Assembly (NCBI GenBank): GCA_946800325.1
Contig: OX326957.1
Coordinates: 24,863,554 to 24,927,553, forward strand
Source of the DNA: Luzula sylvatica
Taxonomy: Eukaryota; Streptophyta; Magnoliopsida; Poales; Juncaceae
DNA length: 64,000 nucleotides
Direction of reading: 5' to 3'
The position numbers were made by a program, and so were the translations under genes. Position 1 is the first letter of the stretch. Each line of letters opens with the position of its first letter. Under the pieces are notes generated by a model. That model did not search any database and was not told where the DNA came from. It worked only from the letters and a program-made list of their open reading frames with translations. Positions 38,430 through 54,011 of the stretch are shown one piece after another.

Positions 38430-40589
38430 TCAATAAGACAATAGTTTGCGAGTCCCCTTAAATCCTCTAAATCCTTTTCCATTTCCTTGCGATAAGGAAG
38501 GAAGCCAAGGAAATAAATTCACCGAATTAGTCTTCCTTTCTTTAATACCGAATTTCTCCCTCTCGATAGCATCCATTATATCTTCCCGCGTCACCATGCT
38601 GCCACCTGGACCAATCACAACCCTCAAAATCATCGACAAACACATTCGATAAAACCTTAACTAACCTCTTCTAGCAGCCAACAAAGCCGATTCGTTGGCG
38701 ATATTCGCCAGGTCAGCACCGACAAAACCGTTTGTTAAATTCGCAACCAGATCACAAATAATCTCCAGATCTTCGTCCAAAGGAACTGATTTTAAATGGA
38801 CGGCCAGGATCTTCTTTCGTCCATCGAGATCGGGTTCTCCGACGATGACTTTTCTTGAAAATCTACCGGGCCTACACAGGGCTGGATCCAACGAATCTGG
38901 ACGGTTCGTCGCTGCCAGTACAATCACTTGAGACTCTGATTGGAAACCATCCATTTCGGTCAACAACTGCAGATCACCAGTTGAAAGACATTTAAGCGAA
39001 ATTTTCAAAAAACACCTTGTGGTATCTATATATCTTAACAGAGTAATGCTTTCTGATTATAATTTTACGGAGAAAATATCAGCTTGAAATTATTATTATT
39101 ATTATTATAGCAGTTAAAATTTCATCTTGAGAGATATCACTGTATCAATTATATCAGCTCGAGAGAAAATGTTAATGAGGGAAATTCTGAAAAAAAATCC
39201 CTAAATTTTTGAACAATTTAAAAAACTCTCACCTTTTTTAGGGATGCAACACGAGGACTTCCCAGGATTTATATTACATTTATTATATCATTTCTTACCA
39301 AACTAACATCAAATAATATTCGGGTACCTGATTAAGAGTTTGATCTCTCTCGGAATTCTGACTATCTCGCTCCGTACCAACCGCATCGAGTTCATCGATG
39401 AAAACAATACAAGGTGCATCTCTCTTAGCCTCCTTGAACAAATCCCTAACCCTAGCCGCGCCTCTACCAACGTACATCTCCACGAATTCGCTCGCAGACA
39501 CGGAGAAAAACGGTACGCCAGCTTCGAAAGCCAAAGCACGAGCTAATAATGTCTTCCCCGTACCAGGAGGACCTATTAGTAAAATTCCAGTCGGTATTTT
39601 CGCCCCTAGCGTTTTATAGTTCGTCGAACCTTTTAGACAATTCACTATCTAGAAAAGAAAAATCATTAAAAAAACCCTCGTTTGGGTATACGCGATATTT
39701 TCCGATTTTATTCGTACCTCCATTAATTCTTCTTTAGCAGAATCGACGCCTTGTACATCGTCGAAAGAAACCATTTGTCTCATACCGGTACGCTTTTTCT
39801 TTTTGTTGTTGTCGCCGTGAAGGGTTCTTTGTAAAAGCCAAATTACTGGAATGACCCCGAGCCATAATACGGCTATGCTGGCTATGCTGGAAACTAAGGT
39901 TTTGGAAATTGAAGGAGGGGCAGAACGGTAAATTACACCATTCTCGCGTAGTAATCCGAGGAGAAATTTCTCGTCTCTTTCTACCTTCCTTGTATGGTAC
40001 CTGCAAAATGAATAATCATTCCTCTTTGAAACTAATTGCTTAAGAAAGATATAATAGTTCGAAAATACCGCTTCGTAGATGAAGATTTTTCGTCCTTGTC
40101 AGATATTTTATCGAAGTATATGCGTCTAGAATCCTCTTCGAAAGAAACTGTTGATACATGTCCCAAATTAATATCATTAATGAGTTCAGAATAAGGCACC
40201 TCGAGTTCAGAATAAGGTACCCCCTTCGAATTAATCCGTGTAAAACCCTTATAACCAAAGACGATTAACCCCAAAAGGAGAAAAACCAGATATCTCAGAG
40301 AAAATCTTGATAGGAATCTTCCAATTGGACTTAGTTTCTCTTTCAATATCTCAAATTGGTGAAGAATTAGAGTTATCCATGATGGTTTTTGGTCATTGGG
40401 TTCTTTTTGTGTATCATTCGAATTAAGATTTTGAGTCGCTTTGCTCACGGATTGGAAGGTAAATGGTCTTGTTCTTATCTCCTTCGTTGCAAAGAGATAC
40501 AAGGTTCTAGGGTTAGTGAGAGAGTTATTGGTTTGATGCTTGAAAGGGGAAAATGAGGGGTTTAAGCAAGAAATAGATAGAAGGACCAT
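38430..40589 (-). CDS. FTSHI3-like: FTSHI3-like plastid AAA protein, protease domain absent, 5 exons
   Basis: Exons in transcription order: 40589-40069, 40000-39718, 39648-39328, 38966-38666, 38605-38430. All introns are GT..AG and the frame closes to 533 aa. A Ser/Thr- and Arg-containing leader suggests a plastid transit peptide. Membrane segments lie near 100-113 and 208-230. The AAA module has GPPGTGKT (294-301), IVFIDE (349-354) and the second region of homology with its arginines at 395-410. After the AAA helical lid the protein ends with [14 protein letters not shown] and FPWLPSL; there is no HEXXH zinc site and no M41 domain. This architecture and the tail match Arabidopsis FTSHI3, one of the presumed inactive FtsH proteins of chloroplast membranes. 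The leader is shorter than I recall for Arabidopsis. VPYSELE is followed by VPYSELI (124-137), a small in-frame tandem duplication. Confidence 0.93.
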
Positions 40590-41198
40590 TTTGGGTGCTC
40601 CGTTTTTGGCTTTGTTCTCACTCCATTAGAGCCATAAATATCAAATATGGAACCGGTGAGCGGTGACCAGTCACCACTTCTGAAGAAGAAGAAGAAGGCG
40701 CGACGCCAGTGGGAATTGGGATAACAATACAACATGATTTTGTGGGGGGTGATCCTGGCCGTTCGGCCCAATATCTGGCCATTAGTCCATCACTATGAGC
40801 GGTAAAGATAATAAAAACTGCAATCACTTCAAAAATAATAAAATAGTATAAACACACGCTCAACAAAGAAAAAATTCTTATATTTTACACGTTATGAGTT
40901 TCCAATAGCTTCCAAAAAAAAATGTAAATTTACTTACAAAATATTGTGTAGTACATGTACATCCATAACACACACATACATTACCGGTTTGATTTTTTTC
41001 AATTTTAATATTTGTGTGTTTTAAAATGCATGTCACATCTCTTTTAGATTTTATGCCTATTTAGATGTATAATTTATTTTTATTTGTTATATATTTTTAA
41101 ATGTATCTTATAAATTTTAGATGTAGGTTATAATTTTATTAAATAAAATACATATCATAATTTTTTTTTTTTGCATGTATGCTATATATTTATTTATT
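40590..41198. other. Upstream region of FTSHI3-like and AT-rich DNA
   Basis: The first 200 bases are the likely promoter and leader of the minus-strand gene. I see no decisive TATA box. The rest is AT-rich without recognised structure. Confidence 0.4.
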
Positions 41199-41440
41199 GG
41201 GGAGTTCTATCATACACCCTTTCAAAATGATATTTTGGGTATTTAGAAGGATGTATCATAAAAAAAAAAATTTATGGATATTTTTTCTTTCATGAACAAT
41301 TCAAATTTTTTATTTAGCATATCATTTATTAATAAATACACTTGAAAAATTACTTTAAATACTCATTAATTAATAATTACACGAAATATCCTTGAAAATA
41401 AATGTATCATAAACAAAATGGATGTATGATAGAATTCTCC
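41199..41440. mobile_element. Mutator-like MITE with 9-bp duplication, copy 1 (242 bp)
   Basis: It begins GGGGAGTTCTATCATACACCC and ends GGATGTATGATAGAATTCTCC. The 9-bp TTATTTATT flanks it (41190-41198 and 41441-41449). Its sister copy at 54061-54321 also has a perfect 9-bp duplication, so the 9-bp length is reproducible and points to the Mutator superfamily. Confidence 0.88.
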
Positions 41441-41801
41441 TTATTTATTATATTATTTTTTTTTTAGTAAATTTGGAGAGAGCTTAATATCTCTCTTCTG
41501 AATAATAAATAGAATAAGCAATAAATAATTTTACAGCTCTAGGCCGAGATCTCAGCCCATAGAAAGAGATATAAAGGACTAAACCTATTACATAATTAAA
41601 TTCATCCAAAACAATAAATTTCTATTTAAATTGAATCACTTATCAGGCCTCAGGCCCAATCTCTAGCCCATGCGTTGAGCCTACACCAGATATATCCATT
41701 CTCTTCCCTCCCCTCTCGCCTTACTCCAGAAGTACACGATAATTGTACTTCTCTTCGTCCCCTTCCTCAGAAAACTACATCTCCCCGTAACTCAAACGAA
41801 T

Positions 41802-42535
41802 TAAGGATGTCAATGGGTCGGGTTCGGGTCGGATATAGGCTCATCCATATCCTTATCCTTATCCATCTTAATCGGGTAATATCCGTACCCGACCCGTCTA
41901 CTAAACGGGTAATTATACCCGTCCCGTTTAGTACCCACGGGTTTTCGGATTACCCACGGGAAATTTTACCCATACATAAACATATACAAAAACACTAAAA
42001 TATACGAATGAAAAATATATTTTTTTTAAATTAAAATAACATCATAGATTCATATAACACAATAAAATCACAAAATAAACTACAAAATATTTTTAAACAT
42101 AAATTATGGACCGTGAATTAACAGAAATTGTATAATAAAATTAAAATTGGTAGAAACGTAAAATAACATTACAAACAAAAATAAATAAACATAAATCTAA
42201 GAAATTATTTATTTTAATTTATTTACTAAACAAATAAAAAGATAAGTTCTTTAATAATTAATCAGTAGAAAACATAGATTAGAATCAATAAAAAATCAAC
42301 AAAAATAATAAAAAATATAAAAATATTAATATAATGAGGGTTATTAAGAATCGGGTTCGGGTCGGACATACCCACGGGTCGGGTACGGCCTCATCCATAC
42401 CCTACCCGACCCGAGCCGGGTATTTTTTAATCGGGTAATACCCGACCCGCGGGTAGGATTAATCGGGTATTATCCGACCCGTCCGGGTCGGATGCCCGTC
42501 GGGCACGGGTATTACCCAACCCATTGACATCCCTA
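41802..42535. mobile_element. hAT-type element with GGGTCGGG arms, 734 bp
   Basis: A perfect 8-bp duplication AAACGAAT flanks it (41794-41801 and 42536-42543). The ends TAAGGATGTCAATGGGTCGGG and CCCATTGACATCCCTA are inverted repeats. The arms are dense in CGGGTCGGGTTCGGG-type words around an AT-rich core. There is no coding capacity. Confidence 0.92.
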
Positions 42536-42912
42536 AAACGAATGTAGATTGAGCTACCTCTCCGGTGAACTTCTGGAAGATGTAAGATATACATTTTTTT
42601 AATACAATACATACATGTTATACATTTTTATGTTGTAGGATATACATTTATGTATGTTTGATACATTTTTTAAGATATATATTTTTTATATAAATAACAT
42701 TTTTTTAATCCTTTAACGGGATTATATCTTCTATATAACAATTATATTTTTTTGAGAATTGTGTTTTGAGTGCACAAATGCGATAAAAAAATGGACAAAT
42801 ACTGTAAAATTGGAAAAAGTTGTACTGACATGTATCGTGTTCCTATTGATGACGTGTACGTATGAGTGCCCAACCATAAAGTGTATTAGTCGATCAGAAT
42901 CTATTAATGTAT

Positions 42913-43084
42913 CAAAAACGATACACTCACAAACATAATTCACAAATCTAACCCCGATGAGTATTTTTATGTACGAATTATGTAGGACCCACACAAATTA
43001 CGTTCCATATATAATTAATTTATATCTAAAATTGTTTGTCGGGATTAGATTTGTGGATTATGTTTGTGAATGTATCATTTTTTA
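42913..43084. mobile_element. Foldback MITE, about 172 bp, 9-10 bp duplication
   Basis: The left arm contains ACGATACACTCACAAACATAAT then CACAAATCTAACCCCGA. The right arm mirrors it: TCGGGATTAGATTTGTGGA, then TTATGTTTGTGAATGTATCA. ATTAATGTAT precedes the element and follows it (42903-42912 and 43084-43093). Confidence 0.78.
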
Positions 43085-43099
43085 TTAATGTATATAATC

Positions 43100-45411
43100 C
43101 TTCTAGTGTATATGTTCCCACCTTAAGTCGCGTAGATACTTTAAATCATGTCGGTTCATTTTTTTATTAGACAATATCTCTTTCTAGATCAATAATCGTG
43201 CGACTATTTATTTCACACGCGTGGCTTCCATTTGTTGCCGCGCGATGGTGATCGCATATCCACGTGTGTGTCTCTTTGTTTCACTTTATTCGTTTTTCTT
43301 TTCTTTTCACCGCCCGCGCCGTCATTTTAGCTCGGAGGAGAAGAGGACCGTCATTTGCTCTTTGCTTGCCTGATTTTCTTTCTCATTGTCTTTTTTTTGG
43401 AAAACTTAGCTCTCTTTCTACCTTTTTTTGATAATTTTCTTTGTGAGAAACAAGTTTTTATTTATTCTTCATTTTTGTGTTCGGAGTTTCTTAGATTTAT
43501 CTTAGGCTACGTTGACTTGGACAATTGCTTGAAAGTGTTCTTAAGAAAATTCGATGATGATCCAAATTTATAAATGAATATTCGAGACTGATCTTATATT
43601 ACAGTAGCTGGAATATTAGTTTGAGGGTGCTCCTCAGAAAGGTCGATGGTGGTCGAAATTTGTAATTTGTAAATTCTTTCAAATTTGGATACTTATTCCA
43701 AATGGCTCCTAAGAAGGATTCGTGTTGATTGGAATTTGAAAGATCGAAACTTTTGGTTTGGACAATATGCGAAATAGGTCATTATTTGTGTGTGAAAAAC
43801 ATGTTTCATAAGTAATGAGGTTTTGACGGTATTGTTTTCGATTTCAGTCCATCCAGGTATACAAATGGCAAAATATTATGCATATATAGAAGAAATCAAG
43901 CAAGTACAAAATAAAAAATATGAAAATAATGATGAAATAAGAAGAAGAAGACATAACGAACACTTCAATGTTACAATAAGGGCATGTTTGGATGATAGTA
44001 ATAGGAACAACATAGGAAAGTGTACTCCTTGGAGTTGGAGTCCCTGCAATTACAATTCAATTTTGTATTTATTCAATGATTTGGATTAAGAAACTTGACA
44101 TAAAAACATTGTTCATAAGAACATGACATAATATATGTATAAGATAAGAACATGACATAAAAACATTATTTCATAAGTTCTTTACATTGTATTTATTCAT
44201 TGAATTTTGATGGATATATAGGTTTAACAATATGATTTTTAATTTCAGTTCAATTTTAGTTCATTTTATAGCACAAGTTCTTGACAATGTTATTACTCAT
44301 TTAATTTTGATCAATGTCTCAAACTTATGTTTATGTTATAGAAATTTCGATAATTTGATTTGAGCTCAATTTTATTTCATAAATTCTTGACATTGCAATT
44401 ACTCGTTGAATTTTGGCCAATATTTAGGTTTGCCTGTATGGTTTTCAATATCAGTTATTTTCCATAACCTCTTGACATTGTTATTATTCATTGATATTTA
44501 AAGATCGGAGTTTTTTGTTTGCTCGTTTTAACAATTTTGTTTTCAACTTCAGTTCAATTTTATTCCATTAATTTTTACATTGTAAACAAATATGTGCAAG
44601 AGATCTTTATGAGTGTCCAACACTATGTAATATATTTTTTTTACATAATCATACATGTATTTAACAATTCTCAAGGATCTATGTATTTGACATTGATGAT
44701 CACGTTACGCATTTACATATATTTATTTGACATACATTTTTACGACTGTCAATATTTACTTAATATGTGTTGTTCTTGATACAATTTTATTTGCTCGAAT
44801 CTCTTTCTTGATAATGTATTTAACAGTTCTCACTAACATATTTATTTTTTCATTCTTGACCACATTACACGAATGAACCTAAAACTTTTCACCAACAATC
44901 GCATAAACTATAATCCATTATTTTATTATTCCTATTTTTCAATAAATAAAAATTTATTCCTAACCAGTTGATTCATATACAGAACAATTATCTCTACAAT
45001 TGCATTGACTACACCATAGAACGCGGACATCAGACTCGATGGGTGTTCGATTCGAAATAGACCACACTTGTTTCCCACGGTTCATTCATCGTTTATTGGT
45101 CCTGTTCTTCGAGTGGCTCTTTTGGGATGTTCGATTTAGTTCCAAATAGTCCTGAACCTACGAGAAATAACAAAATGTGAGTAGAGACCACACTTCAATG
45201 GGAAAACGATGAACTACAATGGTATCGGTGACGGATCTTGCCTTAAATCAATGGATGGACGATAATTTAGGGAGGCTACTGTGAAAATTTTTCAAAAGAA
45301 TTTAAGAGGACGGTAATACATAATTTTTCAGTTCTATCGTAAAATATATTGACATAATCACATATATATACTGTCGATAGAAAATCTAGGGAGGTGGAGC
45401 TGCTCCCCTCC
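43100..45411. other. Gene-free stretch with degenerate tandem repeats
   Basis: Within 43530-43730 a motif of the type CTCCTCAGAAAGGTCGATGG...GAAATTTG occurs about three times in degenerate form. From about 44165 to 44585 there are about four imperfect units of roughly 105 bases built on TTCTTGACATTGT..ATTACTCATTGAATTTTG..TTTCAGTTCAATTTTATT. No protein is recognised; a CT-rich start near 43320 could be an old transcribed leader. Confidence 0.45.
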
Positions 45412-45925
45412 TAGGAATGTCAATAGACCGGGTAAAATCCGAGCCCGCGGGTACCTGACCCGAACGGGGCGGGTAATACCCGAAAAAATACCCGCGGGTC
45501 GGGTTCTACCCGAAAAAAATACCCGCTCCGGGTTCGGGTACGGGGGGAATTTTTTACTCGCGGGTATACCCGAACCCGAAAAAATACCCAAACCCGAACC
45601 CGAAAAATACCCAAAAATATCCCAATGATATGTAAATTTATGATGTTTTATAGATTAATTATTTGTAATATTTGTATTTTTAATGTATTTTGTGCAAGTT
45701 CCTTATTTTATGTATATAAAATTGTGGGTGATTTTACGTATTTGTATAATAATTTTTTAGATATTTATTTTTTTAGATTTTATATAGGTATTTTCGGGTA
45801 ATGGGTTTGGGTTCGGGTTCGGATATGGTTTTTTACCGCGGGTATTTTGGTTTCGGGGTCGGATAATACCCGAAAATTCGGGTTCGGATATTACCCGAAC
45901 CCGACCCGCCCCGTTGACATCCCCC
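45412..45925. mobile_element. hAT-type low-complexity element, right end eroded by a C run
   Basis: It begins TAGGAATGTCAATAG and carries CGGGTAATACCCG-type arms in both orientations. The right end reads CCCGTTGACATCC and then merges into a C run to about 45940. It is a family member of 41802-42535. The target duplication cannot be read because of the C run. Confidence 0.75.
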
Positions 45926-45941
45926 CCCCCCCCCCCCCCCA

Positions 45942-47560
45942 GTCCATTAATAGACCCGAGTCTATAATTGACCATTTATGAATATAGATAAGTATTGAAA
46001 TATAAATATGAAAACGACGAGAAAATTAGTCTTTTTACAAGTTTCACGTCGAAGTTAAAAAAAAATTATTAATATTGTGTTATTTTGATAAAAAAATAAA
46101 ATTTAGGAGATAAAATTGGTATTTTACAATTTTAGAAAGAGAAATTATATATTTTTCAATATATCGAAACCTTATATATACTAGATATTTATAATATAAG
46201 ATTCTCTAAATATTTGATGTTCGAATTCTCATTCCCAAAATATTTGAAACATTAGATGTCCAAAATATCATTTTTAATTATTTTTAAATAAATGTAATGG
46301 ATAAAATTGTTTTCTTCTTCTCTTTCTTTTTCAATCATTAATCAATCTAAAATTTTGGTGCAAGAAAATAATATTTCTTTTCATTTTCTTATTTGGAGTG
46401 AGTGGATTAGGTGACTTCGATACGTAACCTCGATTTTGTTGAAATTTACAAAAAAAATATATTAGTTTAATCTAATTTGAAAAAATAACATTTCTATCAA
46501 TTATTTGGCATTTTTTTAAAATCTTTAGTAATGTTCGAAAAAAAATTACATTTTCGTTAAATAATTTGAGAAAAAAATATTATTTTAACATACTAAATCA
46601 AGAATTTCATCAAAATTGCGTTTGGATTTGGACTTAACAGTGGGAGCATTTCTGCATACGATCCAATATAAAATAAATTCGAAAAATGATCTGAATTTCA
46701 AAAATATTTCAAAACTAACCAGAATCCTTATACTACCCCCATTTTTTAAACCAATTAACTAATTAGGTTAAATAACCTTAATTATAATTAATTTTACAAA
46801 CTTTCAAAAAACACCCAACTTTATAAATCATTGATATATGCTTTCAGATTTTACTTCCAAATTTTTATATTTTATTTAATACATTTATTTAATACGATAA
46901 TGATTACATATCATATAATTAATAATCAATTATTATAACATTAATATTCATTTGAATTAATATTAATTATTTGTTATTCATTTATTTTGTGACTATGAAG
47001 GGTGTAAATCAGAACACAGAAATTGTGACGGTGAAATCTTGGTGCTCAGTAAAAATTTTCTTTCATCATTACTCGTGACTGTGCAGAAAAAAGATATGAG
47101 TGCGGAATTCTGTGTCGATCCTCTCCCTGGATTCTATATATTTTATTCCTTTATTGGAAAATAAATCTGAATAACTCTCTTGTTCCGTATAGCGAGTCAA
47201 TTTCAGGAAACTTTTAGTCAAATATGACCCGGCATGTAGTTATATATTCCAATTGTTAATTGAAAAATATCTGACATATGACATATGACGTTCTCGCGAA
47301 TGTTGGTCTCCATATTACAACTTGGTCCTTAATTAATTAAAAATAAATCATAAATAAACACCAAGATTGAAAGTTCCTGCTTCATTGAATCACTACTCAG
47401 CAGGGTTGTAAAAAATGACGAAAAATGATGAAAAAAATCAAAAAAACGATATTTCGACGAAAAATGTTTCGTTTTTTACAAGACATTTTACGCTCAAACG
47501 TTATTTTTTAACATGTTTGATTTTTTTTAGAAAAAACGTTTTTCGATCATCAATTTTCGT
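45942..47560. other. AT-rich gene-free DNA
   Basis: No gene is recognised. Near 47404 a CAGGGTTGTAAAAAATGACG start and an inverted CGTTTTTTACAAGACATT near 47470 hint at a decayed hAT-like end; no duplication was found. Confidence 0.35.
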
Positions 47561-47615
47561 GAATCATTGAATATTTAAATAATTTTCAGTCCAAAATAAA
47601 ATAACTTCTCTCCAA

Positions 47616-47820
47616 TTAACTCTCTCTCTCTCTTGCTCGCACAGGACAGGAGTCACTCTCTCTCTCTCGCGCTCTCTGGCGCTCTCGCGAGTCACAAGCA
47701 AGGTCCGGCGACTCAGGCGACTCAGGCGTTGACGGCGACGCACAGGACTCAGGCACCTGACTCAGGCCTCACTCTCCAGTCTCCTCTCTCGCACACTGTC
47801 CTCTCTCTCAGACGGGGTCA
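47616..47820 (+). promoter_or_regulatory. CT-rich probable 5' leader of the agmatine deiminase gene
   Basis: Repeated TCTCTC and GACTCAGGC words precede the start codon; a TATTTAAAT at 47572-47580 could serve as TATA box. CT-rich leaders are common in plant genes. The transcription start is not known. Confidence 0.4.
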
Positions 47821-47852
47821 CGCGATTGGTGCTTACTGTTTAACAAGTATAA

Positions 47853-50364
<2,512 letters not shown>

Positions 50365-52480
50365 TTTATTTCTTTGCTTTTTTTTTTATCATGAATGTTT
50401 TTTTTTTTAATAAAAATAAATATTTATGACATTTCGGACTACATAGTTTGTATAATAAAAAATAAAAATGTATGCGTTCGCATTACGAATGTTGTTAACC
50501 CTCATTTGATTCAAATATGGAGGGTTAAAACACAACATCAAACACAAATACCCAATTAAGGTTTAAGATTTAACCTTACTTTGCTGAGTTTACATGGTAT
50601 TTTTGTTTGTTTCTTTTGTTGATTTTTCTTCAATTTTATTTAATTTACAAGTTATTACTGATCTATTTCATGACTAATTAACAAAATTTATTTTGGCTTA
50701 ATTGTTTAATTTGAAGTGATACACTTTGTATCATAACATTTAATTGGATTTTGAAATTTGAAATATGATGTGAATTTTAACTAGAATCTTCAATAGATAT
50801 GATTTTAAACAGATGGTAATATGGTGACGCGTCATTTTTTTGGTTTGTTTTGTTTTGTTTCTATTGCAATTTAAATTATATCCATGTATGGAAAAACATA
50901 TAATTAGCACCAAATTCATCACAATATTCTTGATGAGGTGACAAAGTAATTTATTAGCGTTTCTAATTGACTCAATTAAATGTTAATTGACACGTTTAAT
51001 TAATACATTAATAATTTATAATATGTTAATATTAGTAAATTTTAATTGACGTATCAATTCAATTAAACAGTCAATTCAATCGTTAATTGCGTCAATCAAT
51101 AATACTAATCAACCTACTGAATCCTTTCTTGCCGCCTCATCAAGAATATTATTTTTGTGTTATTGAGGCTCCATATATAATATCTCTATGAAACAATGGC
51201 TCAAGTGTTCATTTTTATGGTATAATTTACAATTGTGTTCTTTATTTGAAAAACAATTGATATTTTCTATGTTAATGGACGACACTTTAAATATGTATTT
51301 CGATTTTATGTGTATTATTCACGATTTTTTTTTATTTGTTTCAAACATTAATTTTGTTTGAATTATAACATGTACTATTTTATTTATTTTGTTTGAATTT
51401 ATAATGATATCAATTTCATGATTCCTTATTAATTACAATGCATATATTCATGATAGACAAATTTCATGAATATTTATTAATTATAATGCATTTATTGACA
51501 TAAATATATTAGCAAACATGTCATGATTATGTAATTAAGTTTAAATGTATCTGCGTAAATTTTATTTAAACAAATTATACAAAAACATGTAAAAAAATGG
51601 TATGAATTCATGCGTAATTATTGCGCGTGCTATTTCTAGTTACATGTATTTTTGATCAAAAAAAAAAAAAAAAAATTATGTGTATTTCTAAAAGCATAAT
51701 ATTATATATACAATTTATCATTGAATTTTCAATTAATTGCCAATTGATCCCTTAATACCTGATCAGGGCCGGTCCATGTGTGTTAAAATTGAAGCTTGGC
51801 TTTGGTCCCGAATCCATTATAAAAAATTTAGAATCCATTATAAAAGAATTAAGGTTCGTTAAATAAATAACATACTATAGCCTAAATCTATTGAGGTCCA
51901 TTACAAATACTTTTAAGATATTTTTACAAAATTGACTTCGGATATGAATATAAATATGTTTTACGGTTCAATGTGTTTTACAACTCACAAAATAATTTGA
52001 GAACTTTCATAATCTTGGACTGGTCAAGTACCTGATTGGTAATTTTCCGAAGAGGACACATTGTCACCCGATTTTAACGAAAAATCCTCATATTATGATT
52101 AACCCACTTAATTAATATGATAATTAATACTCATCTGGGTTAATATATATAGAATTAACATCCATATGACAATTTCTAATTAATATTTAAAAAATAATGG
52201 TCCTTATTAATTACCTGCTAATTAAGTGGAATATTTAAAAATGTGACGTGAACGAGACATTATTGTTGAGAAATCTGAGGGCAAAGTATAATTTCTCGTT
52301 TTTCGAACTTGTCCAGTTCAATGTGGTTTACATCATTACAAAGAACAGAGTGGAAAACAAAAGTGATTTGGTGAGTTGTCTCGTTTCCATTTGTGGTCCT
52401 AACAAGCAGGAAAAGAAAAGCATAAAATACTAAATAAATTACTTTTGTGAAGAGATGAGCAAACGAGAAGAACGAGAAAG
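50365..52480. other. Intergenic DNA with a block shared with the DUF247 3' flank
   Basis: No gene is seen. About 50700-50790 (TTAATTTGAAGTGATACACTT..TTGGATTTTGAAATTTGAA) resembles 58487-58560, and 51680-51750 (AAGCATAATATTATATATACAATTTATCAT) resembles 58610-58655. Near 51766 a CAGGGCCGGTCCATG start resembles a hAT terminus without a visible partner. TTAATTAACATG-rich words are scattered through 50940-51110 and 52080-52210. Confidence 0.5.
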
Positions 52481-52651
52481 AGAGTAATGATACAGTCTAC
52501 GAATTTATGATCACGAATTGCTCACAACTGTCACGTGACAGTTTTCGATTGGCTGCATTAAAGTTGTGCAAAAGATGCAGCCAATCAGAAGCTGCCACGT
52601 GACAGTTGTGGGCAATTCGTGATCATAAATTCGTGGACTGTATCATTACTT
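52481..52651. mobile_element. Near-perfect hairpin MITE, 171 bp, 8-bp duplication
   Basis: CGAGAAAG flanks it (52473-52480 and 52652-52659). The arms GTAATGATACAGTCTACG..ATTTATGATCACGAATTGC..CACAACTGTCACGTGACAG and their mirror pair almost throughout, leaving a short loop. The CACGTGACAG palindromic G-box core sits in both arms. The strong hairpin suggests a recent insertion. Confidence 0.88.
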
Positions 52652-52659
52652 CGAGAAAG

Positions 52660-53900
52660 ATGGAAGGAAGGTATTAATATATGATGTTTGATAATCATCA
52701 CCAACTTATTGTGTCCTCACCTCAATGTGAATTCAACACATGGCATTATTTGAGGCCACAAAAAATAAATTTTGAATCTCAATTAAAGAATAAAAAACAA
52801 ATACGATTCCAAACAAATAAATGTAAAATAAAGATTAATGAAGAAACTATATATTTTTAGTCTCTTATTTTTGAACAAAAATTCAATCAAGTCCATAATG
52901 TTTGTATTTGGTCAATCAAGTCCCTTATCTTTTTAAATTGGTCAATCAAGTCTTTTGCCTTTTTAATTTGGTTCAATTGGGTCCTTTCATCCATTAACTA
53001 ATGATTGGACTGCTAAGTTTTGACGTGACAACCTACGACATGACATAATTGATGACGTGACAATGTATGTCATGTCATATTTGATGACGTGACTACCATA
53101 ATTTTTTTTTTCAATATTTGATGTCATATTTAAATAAAATATTTGACATGTCATATTTAAATAAAATAATTTATGTTGTCACATTATCAAATATGAAATG
53201 TCACGTGTTGCCATGTCATCAAATATGCTATGTCAATTGCAAACAAAAAATACAACTTTTTTTTTGCGGAAATTCATCCATTAACTTTTTTTTTTGCCAA
53301 TGTCACGTGTTGCCATGTCATATTTAACTAGCATCAATTTTTTTTTGCGGAAATTCATCAATTTCTTAAGAAATATAACAATATTAAAAAAATATATTGT
53401 TATAGCAAACAAAAAAATACAACTTAAAAAAAAAACTTGTTGCATAGAATGATATTCGATAATTCTTCAATATCACAAGTCAATTGCGCAAAATATTATA
53501 TATATTTTACTGACCCATTTAGGTTGATGCTAGTTATTCACGTACATACAATTTTGTTATGTAATAGCCAATAAAAAATGAGATTGTGAAATATAATAAA
53601 ATAAAATTACAATATGATTGTACTAACGAGAAATGATATGCACGTAGATTTTATGTTTAGATTCGTACTACGTGGTAATTAAATTTTAAAATTTTATTTA
53701 CCGTTTTAAGATTGACGTGGTTGAATCATGATTCGGCACATATGCTTCTAAATACAAATATAGGTGCGAAATGTAGATACCTAATATTATCAAATTTATA
53801 GTACAATATCACAAAGTAAACCACGTCAAATCCTTACAAAATACACATGTCGCCATTTTAATACATAATGAGCTTACAATACAAGACAAGAAGAATATTG
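52660..53900. other. AT-rich intergenic DNA upstream of DUF247 exon 1
   Basis: No gene is seen. A short phrase AATTTGGTTCAATTGGGTC and GTCAATCAAGTC is repeated near 52910-52990. Words such as TGTCATATTTGATGACGTGAC and CATGTCATATTTAAATAAAAT recur several times in 53040-53330. Confidence 0.45.
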
Positions 53901-53914
53901 CTATTGGTTTATCT

Positions 53915-53925
53915 CTATATATATA
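53915..53925 (+). promoter_or_regulatory. Candidate TATA box of the DUF247 gene
   Basis: CTATATATATA lies about 87-97 bases before the proposed exon 1 ATG at 54012. Its position supports the upstream-exon model. Confidence 0.5.
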
Positions 53926-54011
53926 TGACATTCCAATATAGTTTCATAGCAAACCTTAAAGCGCGACCAAAAATTTCCCAACCACCATCCTTGTCATTCT
54001 CTCTCTTGGTC

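Noticed and set aside
39734..40006. A separate 90-aa minus-strand protein
   Set aside because: It is the wrong frame of FTSHI3-like exon 2 read from inside the upstream intron.
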